Source: Microbacterium halotolerans | GTDB lineage: Bacteria; Actinomycetota; Actinomycetes; Actinomycetales; Microbacteriaceae | Direction: 5' to 3' | Length of the DNA stretch: 64,000 nt | Assembly: GCF_003569805.1 (NCBI RefSeq) | Contig: NZ_KZ984051.1 | Span: 497,779-561,778, forward strand | Shown here: piece by piece, positions 9,767-18,264 of the stretch | How positions within the stretch are numbered: the first letter of the stretch is position 1 | Layout: each line of letters starts with the position of its first letter | Notes under the pieces: model-generated | What the model saw: the letters and a program-made list of their open reading frames with translations, nothing else | Databases searched by the model: none | What the model was told of the DNA's origin: nothing | Program-made: the position numbers and the translations under genes

Positions 9767-10924
9767 TCACGCGATGCGACTGCCGGGCGGTGTGCGCCTG
9801 GCCGGCGCACGGGTACGGGCAGCGCCCCAGAGCATCAGGCCGACTGCGATCAGCAGCTGCAGGCCGAGCCCGACGAACCAGCTCGGCACGCTCGATTCGA
9901 TCTGCTCGCGCGCAGTCGGGTGCTCGTCGGGCGGGTACATGCCCCCCTCGATCGCAGGCCGCCCGTCGCACGGGTCGTTCCAGTCCCGCCTCTCGAACTC
10001 CGGCTCGTGCTGAGCCGAGCGCATGCCGAGCTTGATCTGACCGAACAGGTCGACAGGGTTGCCGTTTGCGTCGTACGTCGTCGGCGTCGCATCGGCGAGC
10101 ACGACGAACGGGTTCGATGCGAGCACCCACCACACGCGGTCGTAGCGCACCGTCTCGCCGGTGCCGCGCACCTCGATGCACTCGGCCGAGACGTCGGGGC
10201 GCGGCACGGTGCACGGCTCCGCGCTGACGTCGCACGACTGCACCTGCCCGTACATCTCGCTGGGGCTCTCGGTGAGCGTCGACGTCGAAGAGCGCACGGC
10301 GAACGTGCCGAGGCCGAACGCGATCAGCGTGCCGAGCACCAGCAGCATCACGACGAGGTAGGTGGCAGCGACCGAGAACAGCGGGCGTGCGATCACGGCG
10401 CTCAGCCCCACGCCGATCGCCGCCACGACGCCGATCTCGACGGCGAGCACCAGTACGGAGACGATGAGCGTCGCCGGGTGCGGCGGCACGGTCTCAGAGG
10501 CGTAGAACACCGTCTCAGGCGGACTGGCGTATCCCTGGATCAGAGCGATGACGAGCGCGGGCAGCGCGACGACGAGGTACACCAGCCCCGTCGCCCAGCC
10601 CGCCAGCAGCTTCGCTGCGAGGATCTCGCTGGTCGTCGCGAGTGTGACCTGCACGGGCGCCAGGGTGGCGCCGTCGCGGTCGCCGTTGATCGCGTTGCCG
10701 GTGAAAGTCGGAGTGACGAGGACGGCCATCAGCAGCACGCCGTAGATCGCAACCGAGAACATGCCCGAGCCGATCGACGCAGAGCCGGAGAACACGAGCG
10801 AGCCGAGCCAGGTGATCGCGCACACCACGACGAAGAACACGCCGAGCAGCACGTAGAAGCCGGGGCGCCGCGCTCTCTGGCGTAGGTCGAGACCGACGAG
10901 CACGCCGATGCGAGTGGGGTTCAT
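9767..10924 (-). CDS. ABC-2 type exporter permease
   Basis: Membrane protein of 385 residues with an N-terminal membrane segment (about 20-40), a cluster of five more up to about residue 195, a large extracytoplasmic domain of roughly 150 residues containing several Cys, and a final membrane helix near 360-377. This matches the ABC-2 exporter permease layout. Its ATG overlaps the stop of the upstream ATPase gene (ATGA), so the two form one operon. The reading frame is intact although its ATPase partner is broken, so the transporter is presumably inactive or uses another ATPase. Confidence 0.75.
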   Translation of the reverse strand: MNPTRIGVLVGLDLRQRARRPGFYVLLGVFFVVVCAITWLGSLVFSGSASIGSGMFSVAIYGVLLMAVLVTPTFTGNAINGDRDGATLAPVQVTLATTSEILAAKLLAGWATGLVYLVVALPALVIALIQGYASPPETVFYASETVPPHPATLIVSVLVLAVEIGVVAAIGVGLSAVIARPLFSVAATYLVVMLLVLGTLIAFGLGTFAVRSSTSTLTESPSEMYGQVQSCDVSAEPCTVPRPDVSAECIEVRGTGETVRYDRVWWVLASNPFVVLADATPTTYDANGNPVDLFGQIKLGMRSAQHEPEFERRDWNDPCDGRPAIEGGMYPPDEHPTAREQIESSVPSWFVGLGLQLLIAVGLMLWGAARTRAPARRTPPGSRIA

Positions 10925-11588
10925 CGTGCGCTCCCTCCCCCGGTCGGATCAGATGGCGGGCCCGGAAGGTTCTTCAGATCGAGGAACGCGCTCTCCAGAT
11001 CTCCGGACGCCGGAGCGAACTCCGCGACCGGGATCTCCGCCGCGACGAGCGCGCGCAGGCCGTCCGCCGCCCGCTGCTCGTCCGCGAAACCGGCCACGAG
11101 ATCACGTCGTTCGACGCGCACGCTCACGCCGTCGAGCGCACGTTCCACGGCCTCGCGCCACGGTTCCGGCCCCGTCTGCCTGGTTCCGGCCACGCGCAGC
11201 CGCCAGTCGCGCAGGCGACCGGGTGCTGCGAGATCCGGCCGATGCTCGACCGTGGCGCCCGCCGACATGAACACGGCATCGTCGACCATCTCCTCGAGCT
11301 CAGAGAGCACATGACTCGAGACCAGCACGGCAGCGCCCTCGTCGGCGAGGCGGCGCAGGTGCGCTCGCAGCGCGATCCGTGCGGCCGGATCGAGCCGGCG
11401 TCGGGTGCGAGCAGGGATGCGAGCATCAGCAGCAGCGTCGTCTTGCCTGCGCCGTTCGGGCCGACCAGGCCCGTGATCCGTCCTGGTCGCGCATCGAAGC
11501 TGACATCGCGCACCGCGTGCACGCTGCCGAACGATCGTGCGACGCTCCGCACCACTACGCCGTCGTGCGCCTCGCTCGCCTCGGTCAT
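10921..11588 (-). pseudogene. ABC transporter ATPase gene with internal deletion and frameshift
   Basis: The first frame from ATG 11588 reads as a normal ABC ATPase through Walker A (GPNGAGKTT, about residues 43-51) up to LAPDAGS. At about 11390-11400 the sequence jumps, in a different frame, to LDPAARIALRAHLRRLADEG and VLVSSHVLSEL, which are the D-loop and H-loop region. The Q-loop, the LSGG signature and Walker B that must lie between are missing, about 100 codons. The remainder is 668 bases, not a multiple of three. The junction sits in GGCTCGATCC, which could come from recombination between short repeats. The C-terminal half stays open and overlaps the permease start. It cannot make a working ATPase. 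Confidence 0.82.
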
Positions 11589-11594
11589 GCCGTC

Positions 11595-11628
11595 ACGCTA
11601 CCGCTGCCCGCCGACATCCGGCGAAGCG
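11595..11628 (-). promoter_or_regulatory. Promoter of the broken ABC operon, leaderless type, with 18-bp element
   Basis: TAGCGT (11600-11595) lies 6 bases before the ATG at 11588, so a transcript would start at or next to the start codon. Ten bases further upstream is CGCTTCGCCGGATGTCGG (11628-11611), identical in sequence and spacing to the element in front of purA. Confidence 0.45.
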
Positions 11629-11878
11629 CGTCATACGCTGACTGCATGTCCGCGCCGCTGCGACGGGTGCAGTCGCGCACCGGCCCCGCTCCGGTCACGC
11701 CGTTGCGGCCTGGCAGTTCGCGCGTCCGGCGGCCGCCGCCGTGATCTTCGTCATCGAGGTGCTGCGCGATCCGGATGCCGCCGAGCAGGAAGTGCCGTAG
11801 TGCGGGCACCTCTGCCCAGCGCGCAACGTCGACGGTGACCCGTAGTCTTGACGGAGCCAACGAAGGAGAGCCGCTGAC

Positions 11879-12877
11879 ATGGCATCGCAGACCGTACCGA
11901 CGGAGCAGGAGCTGGCGCGCGCCGGTCAGGTGCTCGACCACATCGCCGCGGCGTACTCGGTGCGCATGGTGGGGCAGGAGCGCCTCAGGACGAGCCTGCT
12001 TGTCGCCCTGATCGCTGGTGGTCACATTCTTCTCGAGTCGGTGCCAGGCCTGGCGAAGACCACGGCGGCCTCGACGCTCGCCGACACCGTCGCCGCTGAC
12101 TTCAAGCGCATCCAGTGCACGCCGGATCTGCTGCCGAGCGACATCACGGGCAACCAGGTCTACGACGCTTCGAAGGGCTCGTTCCGCACAGTGCTCGGGC
12201 CAGTGCACGCGAACTTCGTGCTGCTCGACGAGATCAACCGCTCCAGCGCGAAGACCCAGTCGGCCATGCTCGAGGCGATGCAGGAGCACCAGACGACGAT
12301 CGGCGGGCAGGTGCACCATCTGCCCAAGCCGTTCCTCGTCATCGCGACGCAGAATCCGGTCGAACAGGAGGGCACCTACGAGCTGCCGGAGGCTCAGCTC
12401 GACCGCTTCCTGATGAAGGAGATCGTCGAGTACCCGAGCCCGCAGGAGGAGTTCGAGGTGCTGGCGCGCATCGACACGGGCCTGCTCGACCCCGATCGGC
12501 ACCTCGACAGCACCGCGAGCCTCGGCGACGTCCTCCTGATGCAGGACGTCGCTGGGCGCATCCACGTCTCGCCCGCCATCCGGAACTACATCGTCGGGCT
12601 CAGCTACGTCACGCGCAATCCCGCCCCGTACATCGGCGAGGAGCGCGCCCGCTACATCAAGTACGGGGCCAGCCCCCGCGCGTCGATCGCGTTCCTGCAG
12701 TGCGCACGCGCCCTCGCTCTGCTGAACCGCCGCTCGCATGTGATCCCCGAAGACATCCGCGAGCTGCGCCACCTCGTGCTCCGCCACCGCCTGCTGCTCA
12801 CATTCGAGGCCGAGGCCGACGGCGTGCGCAGCGAAGAGCTGATCGACGCGATCTTCCAGTCGGTTCCGACGCCGTAG
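11879..12877 (+). CDS. MoxR-family AAA+ ATPase
   Basis: Chaperone-like AAA+ ATPase of 332 residues that typically helps activate or insert metal into partner proteins containing VWA domains. Walker [11 protein letters not shown] is at 53-62, Walker B FVLLDEIN at 113-120, and a sensor stretch [20 protein letters not shown] near 156-175 is family-typical. A clear ribosome site (GAAGGAGAG) precedes ATG, with a possible -10 TAGTCT about 35 bases upstream. It is the first of seven genes in an operon with DUF58, VWA and TPR proteins, which fits known MoxR gene neighbourhoods. Confidence 0.93.
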   Translation: MASQTVPTEQELARAGQVLDHIAAAYSVRMVGQERLRTSLLVALIAGGHILLESVPGLAKTTAASTLADTVAADFKRIQCTPDLLPSDITGNQVYDASKGSFRTVLGPVHANFVLLDEINRSSAKTQSAMLEAMQEHQTTIGGQVHHLPKPFLVIATQNPVEQEGTYELPEAQLDRFLMKEIVEYPSPQEEFEVLARIDTGLLDPDRHLDSTASLGDVLLMQDVAGRIHVSPAIRNYIVGLSYVTRNPAPYIGEERARYIKYGASPRASIAFLQCARALALLNRRSHVIPEDIRELRHLVLRHRLLLTFEAEADGVRSEELIDAIFQSVPTP

Positions 12878-12883
12878 CCCGCC

Positions 12884-13780
12884 ATGACGTCCACCCTGCT
12901 CACGAGGGTGAAGGGCAGACTCTTCATCCATTCGCGGCGCAAGTCGGCGCACGCGCTCGAGGGCGCATACGCGTCGCTGTTCCACGGCCGCAGCCTCGAC
13001 TTCGAGGACCTGCGCCGGTACGAGCACGGCGACGACATCCGCGACATCGACTGGCGCGCCACGGCACGCCTGTCGGCGCTGCTCGTCAAGCGCTCGCGCG
13101 CGAGCCGGATGCACTCCGTCGTGTTCGCAGTCGACACCGGTCGCGACATGGCGGCGCTTGCGCCGAACGAACGGCCGAAGAGCGAGCTGGCGATCATGGC
13201 GGTCGGCGCCCTCGGCGTGCTCTCCACCAGGCACGGCGATGAGGTCAGCGTGCTCTACGGCGATGCCGCGGGCATCGGCCGCACACCGCCGCGCCGTTCG
13301 GAGGGCGCGCTCGAGCACGCGCTGCGGGCGATTCAGCGAGCGTCAGCACCGGACGCGGCGCCGAGCGATCGTCAGCAGCTGCTGACGACCGTGACGCGCA
13401 CTGTGTCGAAGCGCGCGCTGCTGGTGATCGTCACCGACGAAGCGCCGCTGACCGATGCCGATGAGCAGGGTCTGCGGCGCCTGCGCGTGCAGCACGACGT
13501 GCTCTGGATCACGGTGCGCGACGCCGACCCGGTACTCGATCGGCCATCGCGCGCTGCGCGGCGCGACGCCGAGACCGGATGGGCGGTGCCGGCGTTCCTG
13601 CACGGTCACGATGACGTCGTCGCCGAGCTGAGCGAGGCACGGGAAGCCGCTGCCGCTCGGCGGCGCGAGGTGCTCTCGACGCTCGAGATCAGCAGCGCGA
13701 CCGTGTCGACGCACGACGACGTCGTGCCGGCGCTGCTGAGCATGCTGCATCGCAGGAAGGCCGCCCATGCCCGCCGCTGA
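12884..13780 (+). CDS. DUF58 domain protein
   Basis: Protein of 298 residues, 6 bases after moxR. The DUF58 signature RRYEHGDDIRDIDWRATAR lies near 45-63, followed by a VWA-like fold in which a DTGRDM motif (near 85) occupies the metal-site position. DUF58 proteins accompany MoxR ATPases in most bacteria and are thought to work with them on cell-envelope processes; the exact role is not known. No membrane segment is seen. The gene overlaps the next by 14 bases. Confidence 0.88.
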   Translation: MTSTLLTRVKGRLFIHSRRKSAHALEGAYASLFHGRSLDFEDLRRYEHGDDIRDIDWRATARLSALLVKRSRASRMHSVVFAVDTGRDMAALAPNERPKSELAIMAVGALGVLSTRHGDEVSVLYGDAAGIGRTPPRRSEGALEHALRAIQRASAPDAAPSDRQQLLTTVTRTVSKRALLVIVTDEAPLTDADEQGLRRLRVQHDVLWITVRDADPVLDRPSRAARRDAETGWAVPAFLHGHDDVVAELSEAREAAAARRREVLSTLEISSATVSTHDDVVPALLSMLHRRKAAHARR

Positions 13781-14303
13781 CGTCGGCGCCGCTCTCCTCG
13801 TCGAGACGGCGGAGGGCATCGGCCCGGAAGAGCTGTACCCGCCTGCGCAGTACTCCGGTTGGTGGCTGCTGCTCGCGCTCGGCATCATCGTGGTTCTCAT
13901 CCTGGTCGTCGTGCTGATCATCGTGCTCACCCGACCGCCGAAGCCGCCGCCCGCCCAGCCCGTTCCGGTGCAGCGGGGCACTCCGGTGGAGCAGCTCGAG
14001 CAGCTGCGCGCCGGTTATCTGCACCGCATCGATCTCGTCGAGCAGGCGCACGCGACCGGCACGCTCGACGCGCGCGGCGTGAACGCGGAGCTCAGCGCGA
14101 TCACGCGCCGCTTCGTGAACGAGTACACGGGCGTCGCCACCCCGGTGATGAGCCTGGAGGAGCTCGAGCACCAGGACGTGCATCCCGCCCTGGTCGAAGC
14201 CCTCAACCGGTACTACTACCCGAGCATCTTCGGCGAGGACGCCCCGACCGACCCCGGCCCCGGCATCGCCGCTGCACGCGAGGTGGTGACAGCATGGCAC
14301 TGA
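13767..14303 (+). CDS. DUF4381-like single-pass membrane protein of the MoxR operon
   Basis: Protein of 178 residues with one strong membrane segment around residues 30-54 (LLLALGIIVVLILVVVLIIV), a Pro-rich linker, and a soluble helical domain of about 110 residues. Position between DUF58 and the VWA genes, size and topology match the DUF4381 subunit found in MoxR operons. The start overlaps the DUF58 gene by 14 bases and its end overlaps the next gene by 10, which implies coupled translation. Function unknown. Confidence 0.75.
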   Translation: MPAADVGAALLVETAEGIGPEELYPPAQYSGWWLLLALGIIVVLILVVVLIIVLTRPPKPPPAQPVPVQRGTPVEQLEQLRAGYLHRIDLVEQAHATGTLDARGVNAELSAITRRFVNEYTGVATPVMSLEELEHQDVHPALVEALNRYYYPSIFGEDAPTDPGPGIAAAREVVTAWH

Positions 14304-15274
14304 CCCAGCTCTGGCCCTTCGCCGCTGTGGCCGCGGCCGTCGGCGTCGCGATCGTGATCGGCATCTGGTGGAGCCGCCGCGGCGACCGCGCCGACCCCGG
14401 CGACGGGGCGCTCGTCGCCCGCGCCGAGCGGGTGCGGCAGCTGCCGTCCGTGCGCCGTGCCACCCGCAGACGCGCCATCGCGCTGGCGGCGATCGTGCTC
14501 GTCGGCGCCATCGCCGCCGGCGCGAGCAGCGTCGTGTCCGCGCGCCCGATGGCGGAGCAGACGATCGTGCCGGAGAACAGCAGTCGCGACATCATGCTCT
14601 GCCTCGACGTGTCCGGTTCGATGGCCGACACCGACAAAGAGGTCCTCGATCTGTTCATCGAGCTGGTCGACGGCTTCGAGGGAGAGCGCATCGGGCTCAC
14701 GATCTTCAACGCGTCGCCCGTGCAGCTGTTCCCCCTCACCGACGACTACGAGTTCGTGCGCGAACATCTCGCCTCGCTCCGCGACAGCTTCGAGTACACC
14801 GACGTCACCCCTGAGCATTGGATCGGCACGCTCGACGGGCCGGGCGCCTCCCTGATCGGCGACGGGCTCGCCGCGTGCGCGCTGCGCTTCGACCACAGCG
14901 ACCTCGACCGGTCGCGTTCGATCATCCTGGCCACCGACAACGAGCCGGCCGGCGCCGAGGTGCTCAGTGTCGAGGAGGCGGCCGGCTACTCCGCTTCCCG
15001 CGATATCCGGGTGTATGCGCTGAACCCGATCCAGGGCGCCAGCGAGGTGGGAGAGAGCCTGGTGCGGGCCGCGCAGTCGACGGGCGGCGAGGCGTACGCG
15101 CTGCGGGGCACCACGACGGTCGCCGACATCGTGGACGAGGTCCAGCAGCAGGAAGCGAGCGCTCTGCAGGGCGAGATCCGGGTCGTGCAGACCGACGAGC
15201 CGACCGTGTGGATCGTCATCCTGTTCGTGTTCGTGCTGGTCGCCGTCGTCGTGATGTGGCGGGTGAGACTATGA
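14294..15274 (+). CDS. VWA domain membrane protein (BatA-like, first copy)
   Basis: Protein of 326 residues with membrane segments near 8-25 and 61-83, an extracytoplasmic von Willebrand A domain, and a C-terminal membrane helix ending three residues from the stop. The metal-ion-dependent adhesion site is intact as LDVSGS around 104-109 (DxSxS). ATG 14294 overlaps the previous gene by 10 bases; a longer frame upstream is not used because it runs antisense-like through two genes. It is presumably a client or partner of the MoxR ATPase, as in Bat-type operons. Confidence 0.85.
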   Translation: MALTQLWPFAAVAAAVGVAIVIGIWWSRRGDRADPGDGALVARAERVRQLPSVRRATRRRAIALAAIVLVGAIAAGASSVVSARPMAEQTIVPENSSRDIMLCLDVSGSMADTDKEVLDLFIELVDGFEGERIGLTIFNASPVQLFPLTDDYEFVREHLASLRDSFEYTDVTPEHWIGTLDGPGASLIGDGLAACALRFDHSDLDRSRSIILATDNEPAGAEVLSVEEAAGYSASRDIRVYALNPIQGASEVGESLVRAAQSTGGEAYALRGTTTVADIVDEVQQQEASALQGEIRVVQTDEPTVWIVILFVFVLVAVVVMWRVRL

Positions 15275-16305
15275 GCTTCCTCCCCGTGCTGCATCCGCTG
15301 CTGCTGGTCCCCCTGACGCTTGCAGGCCTGGGCGTGGCCGCCTGGGCGCTCGTCAGGGCGCGCACCGGTTCCACCCGCCTGATCTGGGTCGTGCGGGTGC
15401 TGCTGGTCGCAGCCTGCGCCCTGCTCGCCTTCCGTCCCGGCGTTCCCGACGGCGCCTCGAAGTCCGTGGCGACGAACGTCGACGTGATCATCGCGCTCGA
15501 CAACACCACGAGCATGCTCGCCGAGGACTGGACGGACCCGGATGACGACGGTGCCGCCGACGAGCCGGGGCGCCGGATCGACGGGGTCAGGGCCGACGTG
15601 CGCACGCTGATCGAGGCGTATCCGGGGGCACGGTTCGCGCTGATCGCGTTCGACAACAGCGCACAGGTGCGCCTGCCGCTGACGACCGACACGTCGGCGC
15701 TGATGTCGTCGCTCGAGGTGATGGCGCCTCCGCCGACCGACAACTCGAGCGGCAGCTCGATCGGGGTCGCGGCAGACGCACTCGCCGGAACGCTCGAGAA
15801 GGCCGCATCGGCGGAGGACAGAGCCAGGCTCGTGTTCTACCTCGGCGACGGCGAGCAGACCGCCTCGGGTGAGCCGCAGTCGTTCGATGCGAGCGCATCG
15901 TACATCGACGGCGGCGGAGTGCTCGGGTACGGCACGACGGAGGGCGGGCGGATGAAGCGCGTCGAGGCGGGCACCGGCGCGGCAGGAGGATACATCGAAG
16001 ACCCGTCGACCGGTGAGCCCGCGCTGTCGACCGTCGACGAGGCGGCGCTCGAGCGGATCGCAGGCGAGCTCGGCGTCGGCTACCAGCTCCGCACCGGCGA
16101 CACCGAGGCGGCGTTGCCCGAGGCGCCGGCCGAGACGACCACGGTCGCCGGAGAGGAGACGCCCGGTGCCCGCGAGGAGCTGAGCTGGATCGTCGCACTC
16201 GTGGTCGCGGCGCTGCTCGCGGTCGAGATCGGAGTGGCCACGGCGCGCGTCGGGCGAACGCTGCGCCTGACCCGGTCTCCCGAGGCGCGGAAGGAAGCAC
16301 GATGA
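15271..16305 (+). CDS. VWA domain membrane protein (BatB-like, second copy)
   Basis: Protein of 344 residues. Membrane segments lie near 7-27, 37-54 and close to the C-terminus (WIVALVVAALLAVEIG). The VWA metal site reads LDNTTS around 76-81, giving D-x-T-x-S instead of the more common D-x-S-x-S. ATG overlaps the stop of the first VWA gene (ATGA). The pairing of two tandem VWA proteins is typical of MoxR/Bat operons and suggests they form a heteromer on the outer face of the membrane. Confidence 0.85.
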   Translation: MSFLPVLHPLLLVPLTLAGLGVAAWALVRARTGSTRLIWVVRVLLVAACALLAFRPGVPDGASKSVATNVDVIIALDNTTSMLAEDWTDPDDDGAADEPGRRIDGVRADVRTLIEAYPGARFALIAFDNSAQVRLPLTTDTSALMSSLEVMAPPPTDNSSGSSIGVAADALAGTLEKAASAEDRARLVFYLGDGEQTASGEPQSFDASASYIDGGGVLGYGTTEGGRMKRVEAGTGAAGGYIEDPSTGEPALSTVDEAALERIAGELGVGYQLRTGDTEAALPEAPAETTTVAGEETPGAREELSWIVALVVAALLAVEIGVATARVGRTLRLTRSPEARKEAR

Positions 16306-17069
16306 GCGCTCAGCCCGCATCCGACATCCGGAACCGCGACGACATCGTCCGGTCTCGGCGACGACTGCGCAGATGGCTGCTGCTCGGCTTCTCCCCCATC
16401 GCGATCGCAGGCCTGGTGATCGTGGTGAAGATCCTGTCGATGTACGCCTTCGCGCACCAGGCTGTGACCAGTCACGTCTCGGGCGATCCGGCGCGCACAG
16501 TTGCGGCCGCCGAGGGCCAGGAGCCGCTGAACTGGTTCGAGCCCTATCTGGCGCCGTACAACGTGGGCGTCGGACTGGCCTCCTACGACCGGCTTCCCGA
16601 AGCGCGGGCGGAGTTCGAGCAGGCGCTGCCGCTCGTGAGCGGTCTGAAGGCCTGCCCCGTGCACATCAACCTCGGCCTCGTCGTCGAGATGATGGCGGAC
16701 CAGGCGCGCACGGACGTTCCGGAGTCGGCCGGCGACCTGTATGCGGAGGCGCTGGAGATCAACCTGGCCACGCCGGAGGAGTGCCGCAGCGAGGAGGCCG
16801 ACGAGCAGTCGCCGGATCCCGAGCGCTCGAACGAGGAGACGCTCGACGATCAGCAGGAGCGACTCCAGCAGAAACAGCAGCAGGAGCCGCAGGACGAGGA
16901 GCCGCAGGACGGCGGCGAAGAGGAGGAACCGAGCGAGCAGCAGCAGGAGCAGCAGGACAAGCTCGACGAGATCGAGGAGAAGCTGCAGGACGGCGACCAG
17001 GAGCGCCAGGACCAGGGCGCCGACGGCGACGAGGACGGCAGCGGTTTCGGAACGGACAAGCCATGGTGA
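16302..17069 (+). CDS. TPR-like membrane protein with acidic Gln/Glu-rich tail
   Basis: Protein of 255 residues. One membrane segment lies near 25-45, then a region of about 120 residues resembling a degenerate TPR unit (YNVGVGLASYDRLPEARAEF near 85-104). The last 85 residues are almost wholly Q, E, D, K and P and likely disordered or coiled-coil. ATG overlaps the previous stop (ATGA) and the end overlaps the next gene by 7 bases. BatC/BatE-like TPR subunits occupy this place in related operons. The low-complexity tail is unusual for an enzyme and suggests a scaffold. Confidence 0.72.
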   Translation: MSAQPASDIRNRDDIVRSRRRLRRWLLLGFSPIAIAGLVIVVKILSMYAFAHQAVTSHVSGDPARTVAAAEGQEPLNWFEPYLAPYNVGVGLASYDRLPEARAEFEQALPLVSGLKACPVHINLGLVVEMMADQARTDVPESAGDLYAEALEINLATPEECRSEEADEQSPDPERSNEETLDDQQERLQQKQQQEPQDEEPQDGGEEEEPSEQQQEQQDKLDEIEEKLQDGDQERQDQGADGDEDGSGFGTDKPW

Positions 17070-18220
17070 ACGGCGCCGACGACCCCCAGCAGCGCAAGCA
17101 CTCGAGCCTGCCGTTCCTGTCGCGCCATGACGGAGCGCCGCCGACGCCGCCGCCCGAGGGCTATCAGCACCCCAGGCGCTTCCCGTCGTCGCCGTTCGCC
17201 GTACCAGTGGGGGCTCCTGAGCCTCCGGAGCCCCAGGCGACGAGGCCGACGAACCGCCGACTGCGGCATCCGTTCGGCTGGTCGGCGGTCGCCGTCGCCG
17301 CGGTCTTCGCGCTCGTGCTGCTCGTGGCGCTCGCGATGGGTGCGACCGATGCGATCTACGGCGCCACGATGCTCGCGGTGCAGCTCATCGTCGCAGCGGT
17401 CGTCGTGGCCGCCGTGGTGATCGCGCCATCGCGGGTGCTCGGGTCGTGGGCACTCGCGATCGTGCTGGTGCTCAATGTGGGGACCGTCGGGGCGATGAGC
17501 GCACTGCGCACCTCGGCGGCCGGCGACTACGGCGACCAGCCGGGGCACGAGCAGCCGGGGCACGCCTATCCGGGGATCAAGGACGTCGACGAGAACGCGA
17601 TTCTGCAGGCGCCGTCGCTCGAAGCGACGCAGAGCCGGATGGACGAGCTGTCGACGAGGATCAGGGCCGAGCTGAGCGACGAGTTCGGCTTCACCTGGGT
17701 GAAGGTCTCCGACCCGCTGCAGCGCAACGAGCGCAACGGATACGGCGGCGAGTCGATGCTGCAGCAGTACACCGCACCGGTGTGGGCGACCCAGCAGCCG
17801 GTGCACGGCTACGGCGACAAGCTCGACGTGATGAGCGCGATCGACGACGTGCTGCGCGAGGAGGGCGTGTACTACTCGCTGTATCCGCTCAACGAGCCGT
17901 ACGACGGCATCTCGGACGACAGCCTCGAGCAGCTGTACGGCAGCGCCGACCCGGCAGAGCAGGTGCGGTGGTCGTACTACACGGAGCTGGCCGAACCGGG
18001 CTTCGGAACAGCGGCGCCGGAGTCGCCGCTGTTCTACGCCGAGATGATCGACCTCACACACGACGACACCGGCCGCTGGACGAAGCAGCAAGAGGCGGAG
18101 AACGCGAAGAACGGCACCCCGATGGAGGGCGTGCAGCTGATGTTCTACGGCACCCAGCTGCTCAGTGAGGCCGATCGCGACGCGTTCGAGAAAGCGCTGG
18201 AGGAGAACCCGGCGCCATAG
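17063..18220 (+). CDS. Membrane protein of unknown function, last gene of the MoxR operon
   Basis: Protein of 385 residues that I do not recognise. A Pro-rich cytoplasmic N-terminus of about 70 residues is followed by three hydrophobic segments (about 73-93, 97-117, 123-142) and an extracytoplasmic domain of about 235 residues rich in Tyr, Asp and Glu, without Cys. The start ATG lies inside the end of the TPR gene (7-base overlap), so it is part of the operon and may be the effector or substrate of the MoxR/VWA machinery. No catalytic motif was seen. Confidence 0.75.
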   Translation: MVNGADDPQQRKHSSLPFLSRHDGAPPTPPPEGYQHPRRFPSSPFAVPVGAPEPPEPQATRPTNRRLRHPFGWSAVAVAAVFALVLLVALAMGATDAIYGATMLAVQLIVAAVVVAAVVIAPSRVLGSWALAIVLVLNVGTVGAMSALRTSAAGDYGDQPGHEQPGHAYPGIKDVDENAILQAPSLEATQSRMDELSTRIRAELSDEFGFTWVKVSDPLQRNERNGYGGESMLQQYTAPVWATQQPVHGYGDKLDVMSAIDDVLREEGVYYSLYPLNEPYDGISDDSLEQLYGSADPAEQVRWSYYTELAEPGFGTAAPESPLFYAEMIDLTHDDTGRWTKQQEAENAKNGTPMEGVQLMFYGTQLLSEADRDAFEKALEENPAP

Positions 18221-18264
18221 CGCCCCACTGGCCGATCGCTGCCGCGGAACCGCCGCCCGCGCAC

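Noticed and set aside
11646..11800. Possible gene remnant upstream of moxR (ATG 11646 in one frame, a protein-like tail ending at 11800 in another)
   Set aside because: The two parts are in different frames and too short to assign to any family; chance open reading is as likely as decay.
11585..13318. Long minus-strand open frame opposite moxR and the DUF58 gene
   Set aside because: It mirrors the codon pattern of the plus-strand genes, is rich in R, H, D and E, and has no domain. Such shadows are usual at this GC content.
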